Below, piece by piece: positions 44,109-53,199 of a stretch of 64,000 nt of DNA (the stretch's first letter is position 1; every line of letters begins with the position of its first letter). This stretch comes from Oligoflexus sp. (GTDB lineage Bacteria > Bdellovibrionota_B > Oligoflexia > Oligoflexales > Oligoflexaceae): NCBI RefSeq assembly GCF_035712445.1, contig NZ_DASTAT010000014.1, forward strand, positions 38,954 through 102,953, read 5' to 3'. The position numbers and the translations under genes are program-made. The notes under the pieces are model-generated. The model worked only from the letters and a program-made list of their open reading frames with translations, was not told the DNA's origin and made no database searches.

Positions 44109-45728
44109 TCACTCAGCAGCAGGCTTGCGACCCAGCAGAAGGTCCACGGCCTGCTTCCCGCTCTGCACCGCGCCCTGCATATAACCCGACCAATCCGCAC
44201 TGCAGTGTTCACCGGCGAAAATAAGGCGCCCGTTCAATTCTGTTTCCGCGAACGCTCCATAGATCGTGGTGTACTGCCCGGGCTTGCTGCAGGTGTAGGA
44301 GCCACGCGCCAGATCCTGGCTGGGCCAGTGCATCAGCATGCGATGGCCATCAAATGCGGCCTTGGTACCGGGAAAAAGGCGATCCAGGAAATCGAGCGAC
44401 TGAACCTGTTGGGTGGGCGCGATCACAAGACCATCCTTTCCCCCAAGAAAGCAGGTGACAATCCCGCGGCTTCCTTCCTGGCCGCGACTCGTGTCCCAGA
44501 ATTCCTGAGCCAGACGATCGGGCAGCACGGAGAAACCGCGCAGACCATCGGGCTTTTCCCAGCTGCGTTTTTGAAAGCCGAGCATGAGCTTGCTGTTCGT
44601 GCCGAAGCCCCAGTCACGAATGGCCTGACGCTTGACAGGGCTCAATTCCAAAGTTTTCATATCAAGTTCCTGCAGCAGGGGAGCGGGCATGGCCAAAATC
44701 AAACGTTTGGCATGCACCTCGACCGTTTTTCCGGAATGATCAAAGTGCAGTGTGAAGTGCGTGCCCTGATCGCGAACCGCCATGAGTTTGTGATCGTATT
44801 CAACGGGCACTGCGGATTGAATGGCTTTGAGCAGAGCCTTCGGCAGAGCTTCACTGCCACCCCGGATGCGCTTCGCTTCATCACTGGCGCCAAAGATTTT
44901 AAATCCTTCTTTGGTGTCGGGCTCGATCAGAATAATCAGATTCAAAGCCGACTGCTGATCGGCATCAAGTCCATATTCCCCGACATAGGCGTTGCTGATG
45001 AGATCCAAAAGCCAGCCGTCGATGCGAGCCTCGGTCAGATATTCGACCAGGGTCATGCGATCCAGGGCCTTCACCAAAGGCGAAAGGGCCAGATCCGAAT
45101 GATAGGTGGGAACTTCCACTTCACCATCCACCATAAGGGCCTTGCTATCTTTCAGCAGTTTTTGCGCAAGCGGTTTGAAGGCGGCGATCACCTGCTTTTC
45201 CGTGCGGACTTTATTCTGGCTGAAAAAGATTTCCTGCATTGGAAATTTTTCATCGCTCATGAGGTCATCAACTGCCAAACCCAATTCCTGACAGAGTTTG
45301 ATAATGTCCTCGTGCTCCGTGTCCACGAATTCGCCACCCAGTTCGCAGAACATGCCGGCGTCGTTGAACTTCTGCGCTGTGAACATGCGGCCACCGACCC
45401 GTCCCGATCCTTCATAAATTACGCTGCCGACACCCTCTTTGGCCAGATAGTAGGCTGCTGTGAGTCCCGCCGTGCCTCCTCCCACAATCACGACATCACG
45501 GGTCGGAGCTGGGGATTGCAGCGCGGAACCCGGAGTCTGGCAGGCCATGGCAGCCGGAACGCCTAGACCGGCAAGACCGGCCTGCGTGAGGAAGCGGCGG
45601 CGTGTAACCGCTTCCCGGCCCCATTCCAGAGCTTCACTGACATCCTGATCCCGCAGCTGACGCCTCTCTTGAAACATGGCAACGTTAAGCAGACGTGAGA
45701 GACGCTTCATAAGCCGGGTGCGCGACAT
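44109..45728 (-). CDS. flavin amine oxidase, Tat-exported
   Basis: A 539-residue protein. Residues 43-65 carry a Tat-type signal, TRRRFLTQAGLAGLG followed by VPAAMACQ, so export as a folded and possibly lipidated protein is likely. A 42-residue charged stretch precedes it, which is unusual; a later start may be the real one. The FAD site VVIVGGGTAGLTAAYYLAKE and the following EGSGRVGGRMFTA are classical. The C-terminus has FAGEHCSADWSGYMQGAVQS, the second flavin contact. The family covers monoamine and L-amino-acid oxidases. The substrate is unknown. Confidence 0.88.
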   Translation of the reverse strand: MSRTRLMKRLSRLLNVAMFQERRQLRDQDVSEALEWGREAVTRRRFLTQAGLAGLGVPAAMACQTPGSALQSPAPTRDVVIVGGGTAGLTAAYYLAKEGVGSVIYEGSGRVGGRMFTAQKFNDAGMFCELGGEFVDTEHEDIIKLCQELGLAVDDLMSDEKFPMQEIFFSQNKVRTEKQVIAAFKPLAQKLLKDSKALMVDGEVEVPTYHSDLALSPLVKALDRMTLVEYLTEARIDGWLLDLISNAYVGEYGLDADQQSALNLIILIEPDTKEGFKIFGASDEAKRIRGGSEALPKALLKAIQSAVPVEYDHKLMAVRDQGTHFTLHFDHSGKTVEVHAKRLILAMPAPLLQELDMKTLELSPVKRQAIRDWGFGTNSKLMLGFQKRSWEKPDGLRGFSVLPDRLAQEFWDTSRGQEGSRGIVTCFLGGKDGLVIAPTQQVQSLDFLDRLFPGTKAAFDGHRMLMHWPSQDLARGSYTCSKPGQYTTIYGAFAETELNGRLIFAGEHCSADWSGYMQGAVQSGKQAVDLLLGRKPAAE

Positions 45729-45900
45729 CGTGAATCCTCATCCTGGGGTGATGAGTCACAGGCGTTGACTCAGACCTGAGGCACGCTCTGGACATTTTTT
45801 TTTCATGATAGCATGGTGATGATGGGGCGCCAGTTTAAAAAAGGAGCAGGGGCATCCGCCTCGTGGGCTTGAGGCGGGGCAGAGTTTTCAGGGGCATGGA

Positions 45901-46332
45901 TCAGAGCATCACGCGGGAGCCAGGCTCGGAAACCTGTTCGAGGACATGACCTGCGACCTGCACGTTGGTATACTGCGAAAGATCCCCGAGGGACACGATG
46001 CCCACGAGTTCCTGATCGCGATTCAAAACGAGCAGACGGCGGATCTGCCGATCCTCCATAAGCTTCACGGCTTCCGATACATCCTGATCCTCGAAAAGAT
46101 AGATAACATCTTCCGTCATCACATCGCTGACCATGGTCTGCTCGGGATGCATGCCTTTGGCCACGGCGCGAACCACGATATCGCGATCGGTGAGCATGCC
46201 AAGGACTTTTTTTCCATCACAGATCGGCAAGGATCCAGTGTCAAAAACTCGCATTTTTTCCGCAGCTTCCTGCAGGGGTGTGAAAGGCGATATCACTTCA
46301 AGATTCGCAGTCATGATGTCTCTGAGAAGCAT
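45901..46332 (-). CDS. two-CBS-domain protein
   Basis: The 143-residue protein consists of two CBS domains and nothing else: DIMTANLEVISPFTPLQEAA then GMLTDRDIVVRAVAKGM, and DVMTEDVIYLFEDQDVSEA then VGIVSLGDLS. The pair forms an adenosine-nucleotide-sensing module. Such stand-alone proteins are common and often regulate transporters or metabolic enzymes. The neighbours give no further hint. Confidence 0.93.
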   Translation of the reverse strand: MLLRDIMTANLEVISPFTPLQEAAEKMRVFDTGSLPICDGKKVLGMLTDRDIVVRAVAKGMHPEQTMVSDVMTEDVIYLFEDQDVSEAVKLMEDRQIRRLLVLNRDQELVGIVSLGDLSQYTNVQVAGHVLEQVSEPGSRVML

Positions 46333-46486
46333 GGGTAACTCCTAGAATGTCTTGAATGCCCGTACGGACAGTTGTTGAGAGAACATGCGGATCTGTATCC
46401 ACGCTCCTGCGGGGGTGCAAATCCTGTACCGACGAGCCTGAGACTGCGAGGGACGAAGGCAGCTGCGGATTATGAGGCGCGGGAAC

Positions 46487-47371
46487 TCAGGAAATCATAC
46501 GAATTTCTGGCAAGATCATCCGGCTACGGCAGGCCCAAGCATAATGATCATGCACCGCCTCGGCACCATGGATGGCTTCCAGATGCATCAGGCCAAAATG
46601 ATAGCGAGCGGCACGCGTAAAATACTGACAGAATCCCGCGTTCAAAGCTGCGGAACCGACCGCGCTCAGCACGGGAATGCCTTTGGATAAGGCCCCGCGC
46701 AGAAGCGTGCGTTCCAAGGCAGGGACGAAGAGACTCGCGAATTTCACGAGCGCGGGCAGCGTGCCTTTTTCCAAAGTCAGAAGAACTTCTTTCAGAGAAT
46801 GCGTGCTGATAAAACTCGCCAGCTCGCGAATCAGACCATGATAGGCGAGGCGCGCGCTGATATAGGCGGCATCCATCTCATCATCGGCGCTGGTTCGGGG
46901 CGAACCCAGAGTGAACACATAGAGGCACTGCAGCTGAATATCGGGCTGCCTCAGATCATGGCCCCATTCCTGGGCCATGCTGGAGATGCTGCGAAGAATA
47001 AGGCTGGTCGTCAGGGGCAGCTCGATGAGCATGGCCCCTGTTCCCAGTGCGCCGCCGATGGCTCCTGTTGTGGTGACAGCCGCAGTATGCCGCCAGGCGA
47101 TGCGGCGCGTGAGTTCATGCGCAGCGTCCCAGGACAGCGTCTGGGGCGGCTGGTTGGGAAGAGTTTTGATCGCCGCCTGCAGCGCGGATTTCAGGGCGTG
47201 ATTCAGCGCCTGTTTCACCAGCTGCTGCAAAGGCTCAGGCAGATAATCCTGAAGCTTGTCCAGGGGCTTGCCGAGCCGATCCGTGGCCTTGACCAGAGCC
47301 GATGGCTTTTCAAGGAACTGAGCCGCTTCCTCGATGAAGTGCCGCTGCTGAGCTGTTAAAACGTTTGCCAT
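46487..47371 (-). CDS. EcsC-family protein
   Basis: The start at 47371 follows GGGGGAT and removes a read-through. The 294-residue protein matches the EcsC family: a helical N-terminus, AWRHTAAVTTTGAIGGALGT, GAMLIELPLTTSLILRSISS, QCLYVFTLGSP and a C-terminal FTRAARYHFGLMHLEAIHGA. EcsC proteins are membrane-associated and their function is unclear. It lies 154 bases downstream of the start of the CBS gene, on the same strand. Confidence 0.88.
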   Translation of the reverse strand: MANVLTAQQRHFIEEAAQFLEKPSALVKATDRLGKPLDKLQDYLPEPLQQLVKQALNHALKSALQAAIKTLPNQPPQTLSWDAAHELTRRIAWRHTAAVTTTGAIGGALGTGAMLIELPLTTSLILRSISSMAQEWGHDLRQPDIQLQCLYVFTLGSPRTSADDEMDAAYISARLAYHGLIRELASFISTHSLKEVLLTLEKGTLPALVKFASLFVPALERTLLRGALSKGIPVLSAVGSAALNAGFCQYFTRAARYHFGLMHLEAIHGAEAVHDHYAWACRSRMILPEIRMIS

Positions 47372-47715
47372 AATATCCCCCTTGAACCCATCATACTGAT
47401 CCATCCATCTTTTTGCAAAGCATGCACAGAACTGCAGCACCTGCACGAAAGTGGGGATATTTTGGGCGAATTCGCACTTTTCACACAGTCTTCACGATAA
47501 ATTGATTTGGAATTTTTAACAAGCTGATGGGATATCCTGTGTCATCAGGTCAGAATCTCAGGGGAATGGATGCTGGTCCCGCTACTCGCCGCTCCAGAAA
47601 GGTGAAACGGAGCCCTGGGACTGGGTGACGGGCGCAGTCCAGGGGCAGCTGCTCGTTCCACCCTTGCCCACGAGGATCAGCTGCGCCGCCGCCTGTCCGC
47701 TGCGAGCGATTCGTA
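47372..47715. other. intergenic region, no gene seen
   Basis: These 344 bases are between EcsC and the next minus-strand gene. A short basic frame (33 codons, from 47528) and a GGTCCCGC-rich stretch that recalls part of a cobalamin riboswitch were considered, but neither holds up. Nothing supportable is seen. Confidence 0.5.
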
Positions 47716-48306
47716 TCAGAAGGAATAGGATAGCGAGACGAGCGTATTCTCGGAAAGTATGCGCAGGCTCAGATGGGAACCCCCTCCGTGACGAGTGGTG
47801 GAAGCCTGGCCGTTATGCAGCTGAATGAAATCACGGACATCGCTTTCACCCGGAGCCAGGGCCACATTCACCAGGAAACCGGCCGCGATACCGCCCAAAC
47901 CATAGAGCATGAGGCGCCCTCCGGTCTCATGAACGCTCTTCAAGCGCGGATCAGTCGGCTCTTCATCCTCCCGTAAAAGTGAACCCACCAGAAGACTGCC
48001 AAGACCCAGCCCAAAAGGGACCATGGAGGCACGGAATGCAAAGGCATCCTGTCTTTCCAGTTCCTCCAGGCGCTGGCTCAGACGTTCATAATCGCCTGAA
48101 CCGGATGCGACCTCGCGATCCATATATTCGCGAAGGCCTCGAATGCTCGGAGCATACTGTCCTGTGCCCGACATGATGGTCTGGTCCACAGCATTATATT
48201 CCAAAGGAGTGAGCGCGGCTTTTTTCTCGCGCGGGATCTGATCCCTGGCTTCCAAGGCCGTGGACAGAAAGGTCAGAACGAGGGCTGCATAGGGAAGGAT
48301 TTTCAT
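47716..48306 (-). CDS. secreted or membrane-anchored protein, unknown function
   Basis: The start at 48306, one base after the stop of the next-upstream gene, gives a signal peptide MKILPYAALVLTFLSTALEA. The 196-residue protein has a helical middle (EYMDREVASGSGDYERLSQR) and two weak hydrophobic segments (PFGLGLGSLLVGSLL, MLYGLGGIAAGFLVNVAL). The tail is beta-like, HLSLRILSENTLVSLSYSF, with a terminal Phe suggesting membrane insertion. It is in an operon with the upstream lipoprotein. No family known. Confidence 0.65.
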   Translation of the reverse strand: MKILPYAALVLTFLSTALEARDQIPREKKAALTPLEYNAVDQTIMSGTGQYAPSIRGLREYMDREVASGSGDYERLSQRLEELERQDAFAFRASMVPFGLGLGSLLVGSLLREDEEPTDPRLKSVHETGGRLMLYGLGGIAAGFLVNVALAPGESDVRDFIQLHNGQASTTRHGGGSHLSLRILSENTLVSLSYSF

Positions 48307-48307
48307 A

Positions 48308-48994
48308 TTAATGTCCTTGAGCTGAAGGCAATGCGCGTACGAATTTTTCAAAATTCTGACCCAGGGCTTTCTCCAGGCTCGGAAATTCTGGGTAGTCGCG
48401 TTCATCCCCGCCGCCGACACGATCATGGATGGCTTCACTGGTGGAGCGCACCAGACCCGAGAAAACGAGATGACGGGCGGCAGGGTCGTAAATAAAGTAG
48501 CGGACGCTGACGTCCCGCGAACTGATAAAGCTGTATTTGGTATCGACGCGCTGGCCTTTTTGATCCTTGATATCCTCTTCTTTCACATTCTGATGAGTGG
48601 ACGCCTCTTCCACATCGGCGATCAAAAACCACGAGGAAACCAGAGCGGATTTTTGCATAAAGGTGTAGCCATCGGCTGGCAATTCCTGCTGTCCGGCAAA
48701 GCGCTTAAGGATATCGCGCAGATTCTTTTCTTCGGTGGCATTCAGGCGAGGGGTGTTGACCTGCAATTCAGGACGCACGCGCTGGAATTCTTTTTGCAGA
48801 AGGCGCAGAGCGTCCTGCGGGGATTCCAGATTGCTGACGTTAAGGATAAAGGGCTTGCCGGCAATGGTCTGGCTGGTGAATTCACGGCTCATGTCCAGCT
48901 CATCAAAACGATGAAAGACCGAGACGGGCGTGCTCGTCGTTGTGCACGCTGAATTCAGGAGAAGGATCAGGGCCCAGGAATATAATCGACGCAT
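48308..48994 (-). CDS. lipoprotein, unknown function
   Basis: The start at 48994 gives a lipoprotein signal (MRRLYSWALILLLNSACTTT, Cys17). The 228-residue protein has LQKEFQRVRPELQVNTPRL, LVSSWFLIADVEEAS and DVSVRYFIYDPAARHLVFSG, the last two being adjacent beta strands of a small domain. It is probably an outer-membrane lipoprotein of the assembly or secretion accessory kind, but I cannot name it. Its stop is one base before the start of the next gene. Confidence 0.68.
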   Translation of the reverse strand: MRRLYSWALILLLNSACTTTSTPVSVFHRFDELDMSREFTSQTIAGKPFILNVSNLESPQDALRLLQKEFQRVRPELQVNTPRLNATEEKNLRDILKRFAGQQELPADGYTFMQKSALVSSWFLIADVEEASTHQNVKEEDIKDQKGQRVDTKYSFISSRDVSVRYFIYDPAARHLVFSGLVRSTSEAIHDRVGGGDERDYPEFPSLEKALGQNFEKFVRALPSAQGH

Positions 48995-49177
48995 GACAAT
49001 CATCCATCCACGGTTAAAAATCGGTCGACCCGAGGAGGACCCGGGCCAACGGAAGGATGAACTTTCTTCCGAAATATTTCAAAAAATTTATCCCATCATA
49101 ATGACAAGGAATTATAGCGAAAGTCAGCGCCTGAACCGGCGCTTAATGCGTCACAGTGATGGGAAGGGCAAGGCTGA

Positions 49178-50230
49178 TCAACGCTGGCCGCGAACCTCAC
49201 GGCAGGTGCTCAGCAGCTGGTTGCTGTCCATGCTGCCGTCGATGAGCCCAGCCGACTGCAAAGACCCGATGAAATCCACGGCGATCGCACAGTGAACCCG
49301 CGTCGAGGGATGGACGCGATCCCAGAACGCATAGCGGTCGGGGTCAGCGCATTTTACTTTGGCGTCACCACCCGATCCGATCTGAAAGCCACCGATGTAG
49401 CAGGCGTCCTCGGTGTTATCAAGGTCAAGAAAACTCCTGTTCTGCATGATCCTTTCCACAAGGCTATCGGGTTGGGAGCTGACGATTTGCGCAGAAGGAT
49501 AGGCCAGTCGCAGCTCGCTCAGATTTTTTTGCAGACGATCATTAAATTCCACCGAGGCCTTGGACAGAGTCGCATCGTCGGGCCGGGTGACGCCCGGCAC
49601 ATTCTTCGGCAGGCGGCTCAGATCAAACATGCCGGGAACAAAAAGGAGTTTGGCGCCCGCCTTCAAAAGTTTTTCCGCGCTCGTCTTCATGTTGGCCGCT
49701 ATCTGTTCGGGGTTGATGGTGCCGCCGAAGAAATCATTGGGGCCGCCCCAAACGATGAAAAGAACGCCATCCGTTTTGAAATCACGTGAGCGGATATGGT
49801 CATCGACGCTGCTATCTATGGATTTTGGGAAGGTGACCTTGCCCAGGATCGGAATCTGCTGCCGCAGAAGACTGTTATCGTTCACTGTCGTGGCCGCGCC
49901 GGTCGCAAGGTTAAGCCGTGGGCTCTGAAGGCCTTCGCCCAGGTATTCGGACCATAAGGGACCATTGCTGAAACGACCTTTATAATAGGTTCGATTCGGA
50001 ACGATACCGAGCGTGGTCCGGTAAAGCCAGTATTCGTCGCTTAGACTGTCCCCGAAAATCACGATTCTTGAAAATTTTTCCTGCTGATTTTGCAGGGCCG
50101 CTTTCAGAACAGTGCTGTCATAGCGCAGATCGCGGGCAGCGTTGGTTTCCGAAGGATTTTGTTCGATGGTTTTGCAGGCGAGGGCAAAGCCCAGGGATAA
50201 AATCGAAAGAGCGCCGACGAGTTTCAACAT
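49178..50230 (-). CDS. GDSL/SGNH-family lipase lipoprotein
   Basis: A 350-residue lipoprotein (MLKLVGALSILSLGFALACK, Cys19) with the GDSL blocks: IVIFGDSLSDEYW (nucleophile Ser), the Gly of NLATGAATTVND, GGPNDFFGG (block III Asn) and WDRVHPSTRVH (catalytic Asp and His). The length and order match the PlaA/thermolabile-hemolysin branch of secreted lipases. It probably hydrolyses lipids or esters at the cell surface. It is divergent from the alkaline phosphatase gene. Confidence 0.92.
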   Translation of the reverse strand: MLKLVGALSILSLGFALACKTIEQNPSETNAARDLRYDSTVLKAALQNQQEKFSRIVIFGDSLSDEYWLYRTTLGIVPNRTYYKGRFSNGPLWSEYLGEGLQSPRLNLATGAATTVNDNSLLRQQIPILGKVTFPKSIDSSVDDHIRSRDFKTDGVLFIVWGGPNDFFGGTINPEQIAANMKTSAEKLLKAGAKLLFVPGMFDLSRLPKNVPGVTRPDDATLSKASVEFNDRLQKNLSELRLAYPSAQIVSSQPDSLVERIMQNRSFLDLDNTEDACYIGGFQIGSGGDAKVKCADPDRYAFWDRVHPSTRVHCAIAVDFIGSLQSAGLIDGSMDSNQLLSTCREVRGQR

Positions 50231-50543
50231 GAATGCTTCCTTTCACCGGTTTCGGCTTCATAAAGAACGGCATCTTTTCGGTCAGGACCCTATGCAAATT
50301 AAAAGCGTCGGCTAAGTCGCCCAAGCCGCTCGGCAAGGGGCGAATTTTGCACAACTTAATTTTGCATTAGCCGGATTAATTCATTCGGACGATCAGGTCT
50401 GATAAACCCCCGTATGTCCAAGGATTTGTCGCTGGAAAACCGTAAGGTACCGGCGCGTTGGCGAGTCAAAAAGTGGGGAAAAGCAGCCTTGACCTCGGCC
50501 CCCCATTCAGCGGACATATGCAGAAACGTAAAGAGGGGGACCT
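50231..50543. other. intergenic region between lipase and phosphatase genes
   Basis: These 313 bases must hold the divergent promoters. The stretch at 50339-50400 is AT-rich (GCGAATTTTGCACAACTTAA followed by TTTTGCATTAG) and has two TTTTGCA elements. No Pho-box-like pair, structured RNA or gene was recognised. Confidence 0.45.
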
Positions 50544-51653
50544 ATGAAACGCAGCGTCTGGCTTTTGCTCCTTGGCTTCACCACGCAGTCCTGGGCCCAA
50601 AGCCCTGTGAAAAACCTGATCATCGTCGTCGGTGATGGGATGGGCTATGAACAGATCAAAGCCACGGGCATGTATTTCAACGGCCGGGAAGGCTCGCTGA
50701 ACTTTGAATCGTTTCCACACAAAGGGGATATGAGCACGGCCTCCGCTTCGGACAAGGTCACCGATTCAGCTGCTGCCGCAACGGCCATGGCAACCGGCGT
50801 GAAGACGATCAATGGTTACGTGGGACGTGACGCCCGTGCCCGTGATGTGCCCAATATCACCGAGATCGCCAAGCTCTCCGGGAAAAGCACGGGGCTTCTG
50901 ACCAGCGTGGCCGTGTCCCATGCAACGCCGGCCGGATTCGGTGCACATGAGGATTTCCGTGAAAAGAAAAACGGAATCGTCGATAGCCTTCTGAGTGACA
51001 CCCGCCCCAATCTTCTGTGGGGCGCGGCCACGGAAATCAACCCCGAATGGTGCCAATACAAGGGCTATTCCGTTCTGAATAATCTCAGCGATCTGGAGAA
51101 TCTTTCCGGCAATCTCGACAATCGGCGCATTGCCGGACTTTTCGCCAGCAGTGAACTCGCCTGGGAATTCGAGCCTCAGGGTCAGGCCCCGCGCCTTCAT
51201 GAAATGACCCGCAAGGCCCTGCAGATGCTGAGCACGGATGCTGATGGATTTTTTCTGATGGTGGAAGGCGGCAAGATAGATTGGGCTTCGCATCATGCGG
51301 ATCTTTATAAGACCGTTTATGAAGTCCAGGGTCTGGCTCAGAGCGTGGCGGAGATTCTGAAGTGGATGGAAGGACGAAACGATACGCTTCTGATCGTCAC
51401 GGCGGATCATGAGACCGGCGGTTTGAAAGTAGGCGCCAATCGTGGGGCCAGAAATCTGCCGGATCATCAGTGGACGATGCCGAAGTCCGGGGACGGAACG
51501 CTGACCCATAGTGGAGTCAACGTTCCTGTGTATGCGACCGGGCAGGGCGCCGAGGCCTTTGCCCGCAGTCTGGATAACACCGAAATTTTTCAGCTCAGCG
51601 TCAAGGCCTTGGGCTTGGAGCCCATCCACAAGGTCCTGAGCCAGAATCTTTGA
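50544..51653 (+). CDS. secreted alkaline phosphatase
   Basis: The 369-residue protein has a signal peptide (MKRSVWLLLLGFTTQSWAQ). The alkaline phosphatase core is complete: metal ligand Asp in IVVGDGMGYE, nucleophile Ser75 in VTDSAAAATAMATGVKT, VSHATPAGFGAH, EGGKIDWASHHAD and TADHETGGLKV. The protein releases phosphate from monoesters in the periplasm or medium. The AGGGGGA ribosome site is close to the ATG. It lies beside the GDSL lipase and on the opposite strand from it. Confidence 0.94.
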   Translation: MKRSVWLLLLGFTTQSWAQSPVKNLIIVVGDGMGYEQIKATGMYFNGREGSLNFESFPHKGDMSTASASDKVTDSAAAATAMATGVKTINGYVGRDARARDVPNITEIAKLSGKSTGLLTSVAVSHATPAGFGAHEDFREKKNGIVDSLLSDTRPNLLWGAATEINPEWCQYKGYSVLNNLSDLENLSGNLDNRRIAGLFASSELAWEFEPQGQAPRLHEMTRKALQMLSTDADGFFLMVEGGKIDWASHHADLYKTVYEVQGLAQSVAEILKWMEGRNDTLLIVTADHETGGLKVGANRGARNLPDHQWTMPKSGDGTLTHSGVNVPVYATGQGAEAFARSLDNTEIFQLSVKALGLEPIHKVLSQNL

Positions 51654-51654
51654 A

Positions 51655-52197
51655 TCAGGGGTTCAGTTCCGGCAGCCGCCCGGCGACGGGCAGCGAAGCA
51701 TCATACTGAAAGTCGAAGCGCCCTGTGACCTTCACCGGCAAAAGGCGAGGCAGTTTGGTCACGGGGAAATCATAGTCAGGAAGAATGTCGAGGTTGCCGA
51801 CGCCGATCGCAGGGTTCGCGCAGACCTCGCCGCCGCACCAGGGATACTTGATTTCAAAGTAACCGATGTAGGGTTTCAGCTTCGCAGCTGAATCGCAGAG
51901 ATAGCGGGGTTTCAGCACATAGGACCCGGGCTTGTCGCCGATATTCACGGGAAAAGGCGCGGCATAGGCGCAGACGAGGGAACTGAACTCGCTCTGCACG
52001 ACGGCGACCGCCGCATAGAACGTGCCGCCGCGTTCCATGATCAAAGCCTGCTTATTATAAAGCGTCGTTTCAAAATCGGGATGGGCCGAGAGACGCTCGA
52101 ACATCTGCTGTCTCCAGTCGGCGGCCGGAGCCCTGGAAAAACCGCTGGTCGATACGAAAAGGGCAACGCTGGCCAGTGCGAGACGCCATGTCTTCAT
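51655..52197 (-). CDS. secreted protein, unknown function
   Basis: The start at 52197 (MKTWRLALASVALFVSTSGF) gives a signal peptide; the frame upstream overlaps the regulator gene. The 180-residue protein has GGTFYAAVAVVQSEFSSLVC and YLCDSAAKLKPYIGYFEIKY with a WCGGEVC pair that may form a disulfide. The stop is 2 bases from the phosphatase stop (convergent). It lies 16 bases downstream of the TIGR02147 regulator and is likely its co-transcribed partner. No family recognised. Confidence 0.7.
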   Translation of the reverse strand: MKTWRLALASVALFVSTSGFSRAPAADWRQQMFERLSAHPDFETTLYNKQALIMERGGTFYAAVAVVQSEFSSLVCAYAAPFPVNIGDKPGSYVLKPRYLCDSAAKLKPYIGYFEIKYPWCGGEVCANPAIGVGNLDILPDYDFPVTKLPRLLPVKVTGRFDFQYDASLPVAGRLPELNP

Positions 52198-52213
52198 CTT
52201 GGACTCCTGATAT

Positions 52214-53041
52214 TCATAGTGGATAAATTTGTACATTGAAACGAACCAGGGTATCCGGATGCTCATGATCGAGCTCCGCATGATAGGTTCGGAAATCCTG
52301 CTTTATTTTTTTGATGAATTCACGATAAACGCTGCGTTTGACCGTCAGGATCGAGCTGTGAAAGATCACATCGTCCCGCTTTTCCTGCAGCAGCGGCAAA
52401 CGGTTGATGCCTTCGGTGAAGCTCTTCTTCAGATAATCAGCCTCCTGAGCCGCGCTGTACTGGGCGCTCAGAAAGGAAAAATCCTTTTCCGGATTCACCG
52501 CCAGTCGATGGTCCTGGTCGACGATCAGATTCTTTGCCAAAAGGAAATGGATGGAACGCTCCAGAGTCGCAGCCGGCAGCATGTCGAGCACCTTCATGAG
52601 TTCGCGCTGACTGGCTTTTTTCCCGGGGAAAAGGAAGAGGCTCAGATAGACGAGGGACAGCGCATAGACATCGAAGCTGTCGTCCACCGTCAGAGTCATG
52701 GAGCGGAAATTGCGTTCCAGGATAACGAGTTCGTTCTGAAGTTCCTCGCGGATGCCGGGTGACTTAGCGTATTCGGTTTCCAGAAGCAGCTTTTTTTCCA
52801 GATACGAGGCTTCGAAGGCCTCCAGATCCAGCGTGGCCACCAAAGGCCGCACATAGCGGGCGCTGAGTTTTTTCCGACCTTTGAAAACATCGGTAAGATA
52901 AGCGCGCGAGCTGAGTCCCACCCGCCTCGTGAGGTGGTTTTTGGTGAAGGCGCTGTTTTCCATTTTTTTCATCACAATGAGCTTTTCCAATGCTGGAATG
53001 CCTGGATGTGAGAGGAGTATGGAATGAACGATGGATTGCAT
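52214..53041 (-). CDS. TIGR02147/DUF4423-family regulator
   Basis: The start at 53041 is a choice between several Met codons; no clear ribosome site was found, and a GTG at 53080 is possible. The 275-residue protein has an XRE-like helix-turn-helix at the N-terminus (RRVGLSSRAYLTDVFKGRKK, then LSARYVRPLVATLDL) and a long helical C-terminal domain (YALSLVYLSLFLFPGKKASQ, LLAKNLIVDQDHRL). This layout is that of the TIGR02147 family, common in Bdellovibrio-like and Fibrobacter genomes and thought to regulate neighbouring surface genes. Confidence 0.82.
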   Translation of the reverse strand: MQSIVHSILLSHPGIPALEKLIVMKKMENSAFTKNHLTRRVGLSSRAYLTDVFKGRKKLSARYVRPLVATLDLEAFEASYLEKKLLLETEYAKSPGIREELQNELVILERNFRSMTLTVDDSFDVYALSLVYLSLFLFPGKKASQRELMKVLDMLPAATLERSIHFLLAKNLIVDQDHRLAVNPEKDFSFLSAQYSAAQEADYLKKSFTEGINRLPLLQEKRDDVIFHSSILTVKRSVYREFIKKIKQDFRTYHAELDHEHPDTLVRFNVQIYPL

Positions 53042-53199
53042 AGACACCGAAAGGAGTGGGTCCGCGAGAAGATTCCGCACCTTTAGTAGGCTAAGAAGGG
53101 CCTTAAGTCAATGCAATGCTATACGAATAGATCAGCCTGAAGAGTATGTAGGTCAAGCTGTCCCTGCCTTTGAGGTCAGGGACAACCAAACCTTTTGGC

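Noticed and set aside
47540-47650. possible cobalamin riboswitch (GGTCCCGCTACTC-like stretch)
   Set aside because: Only a short part of the conserved core is recognisable, the other core elements are missing, and no B12 gene follows.
53150-53190. hairpin GTCCCTG/CAGGGAC after the repeat protein gene
   Set aside because: The stem is 7 bp with a 10-base loop and no T-run on the minus strand; not a supported terminator.
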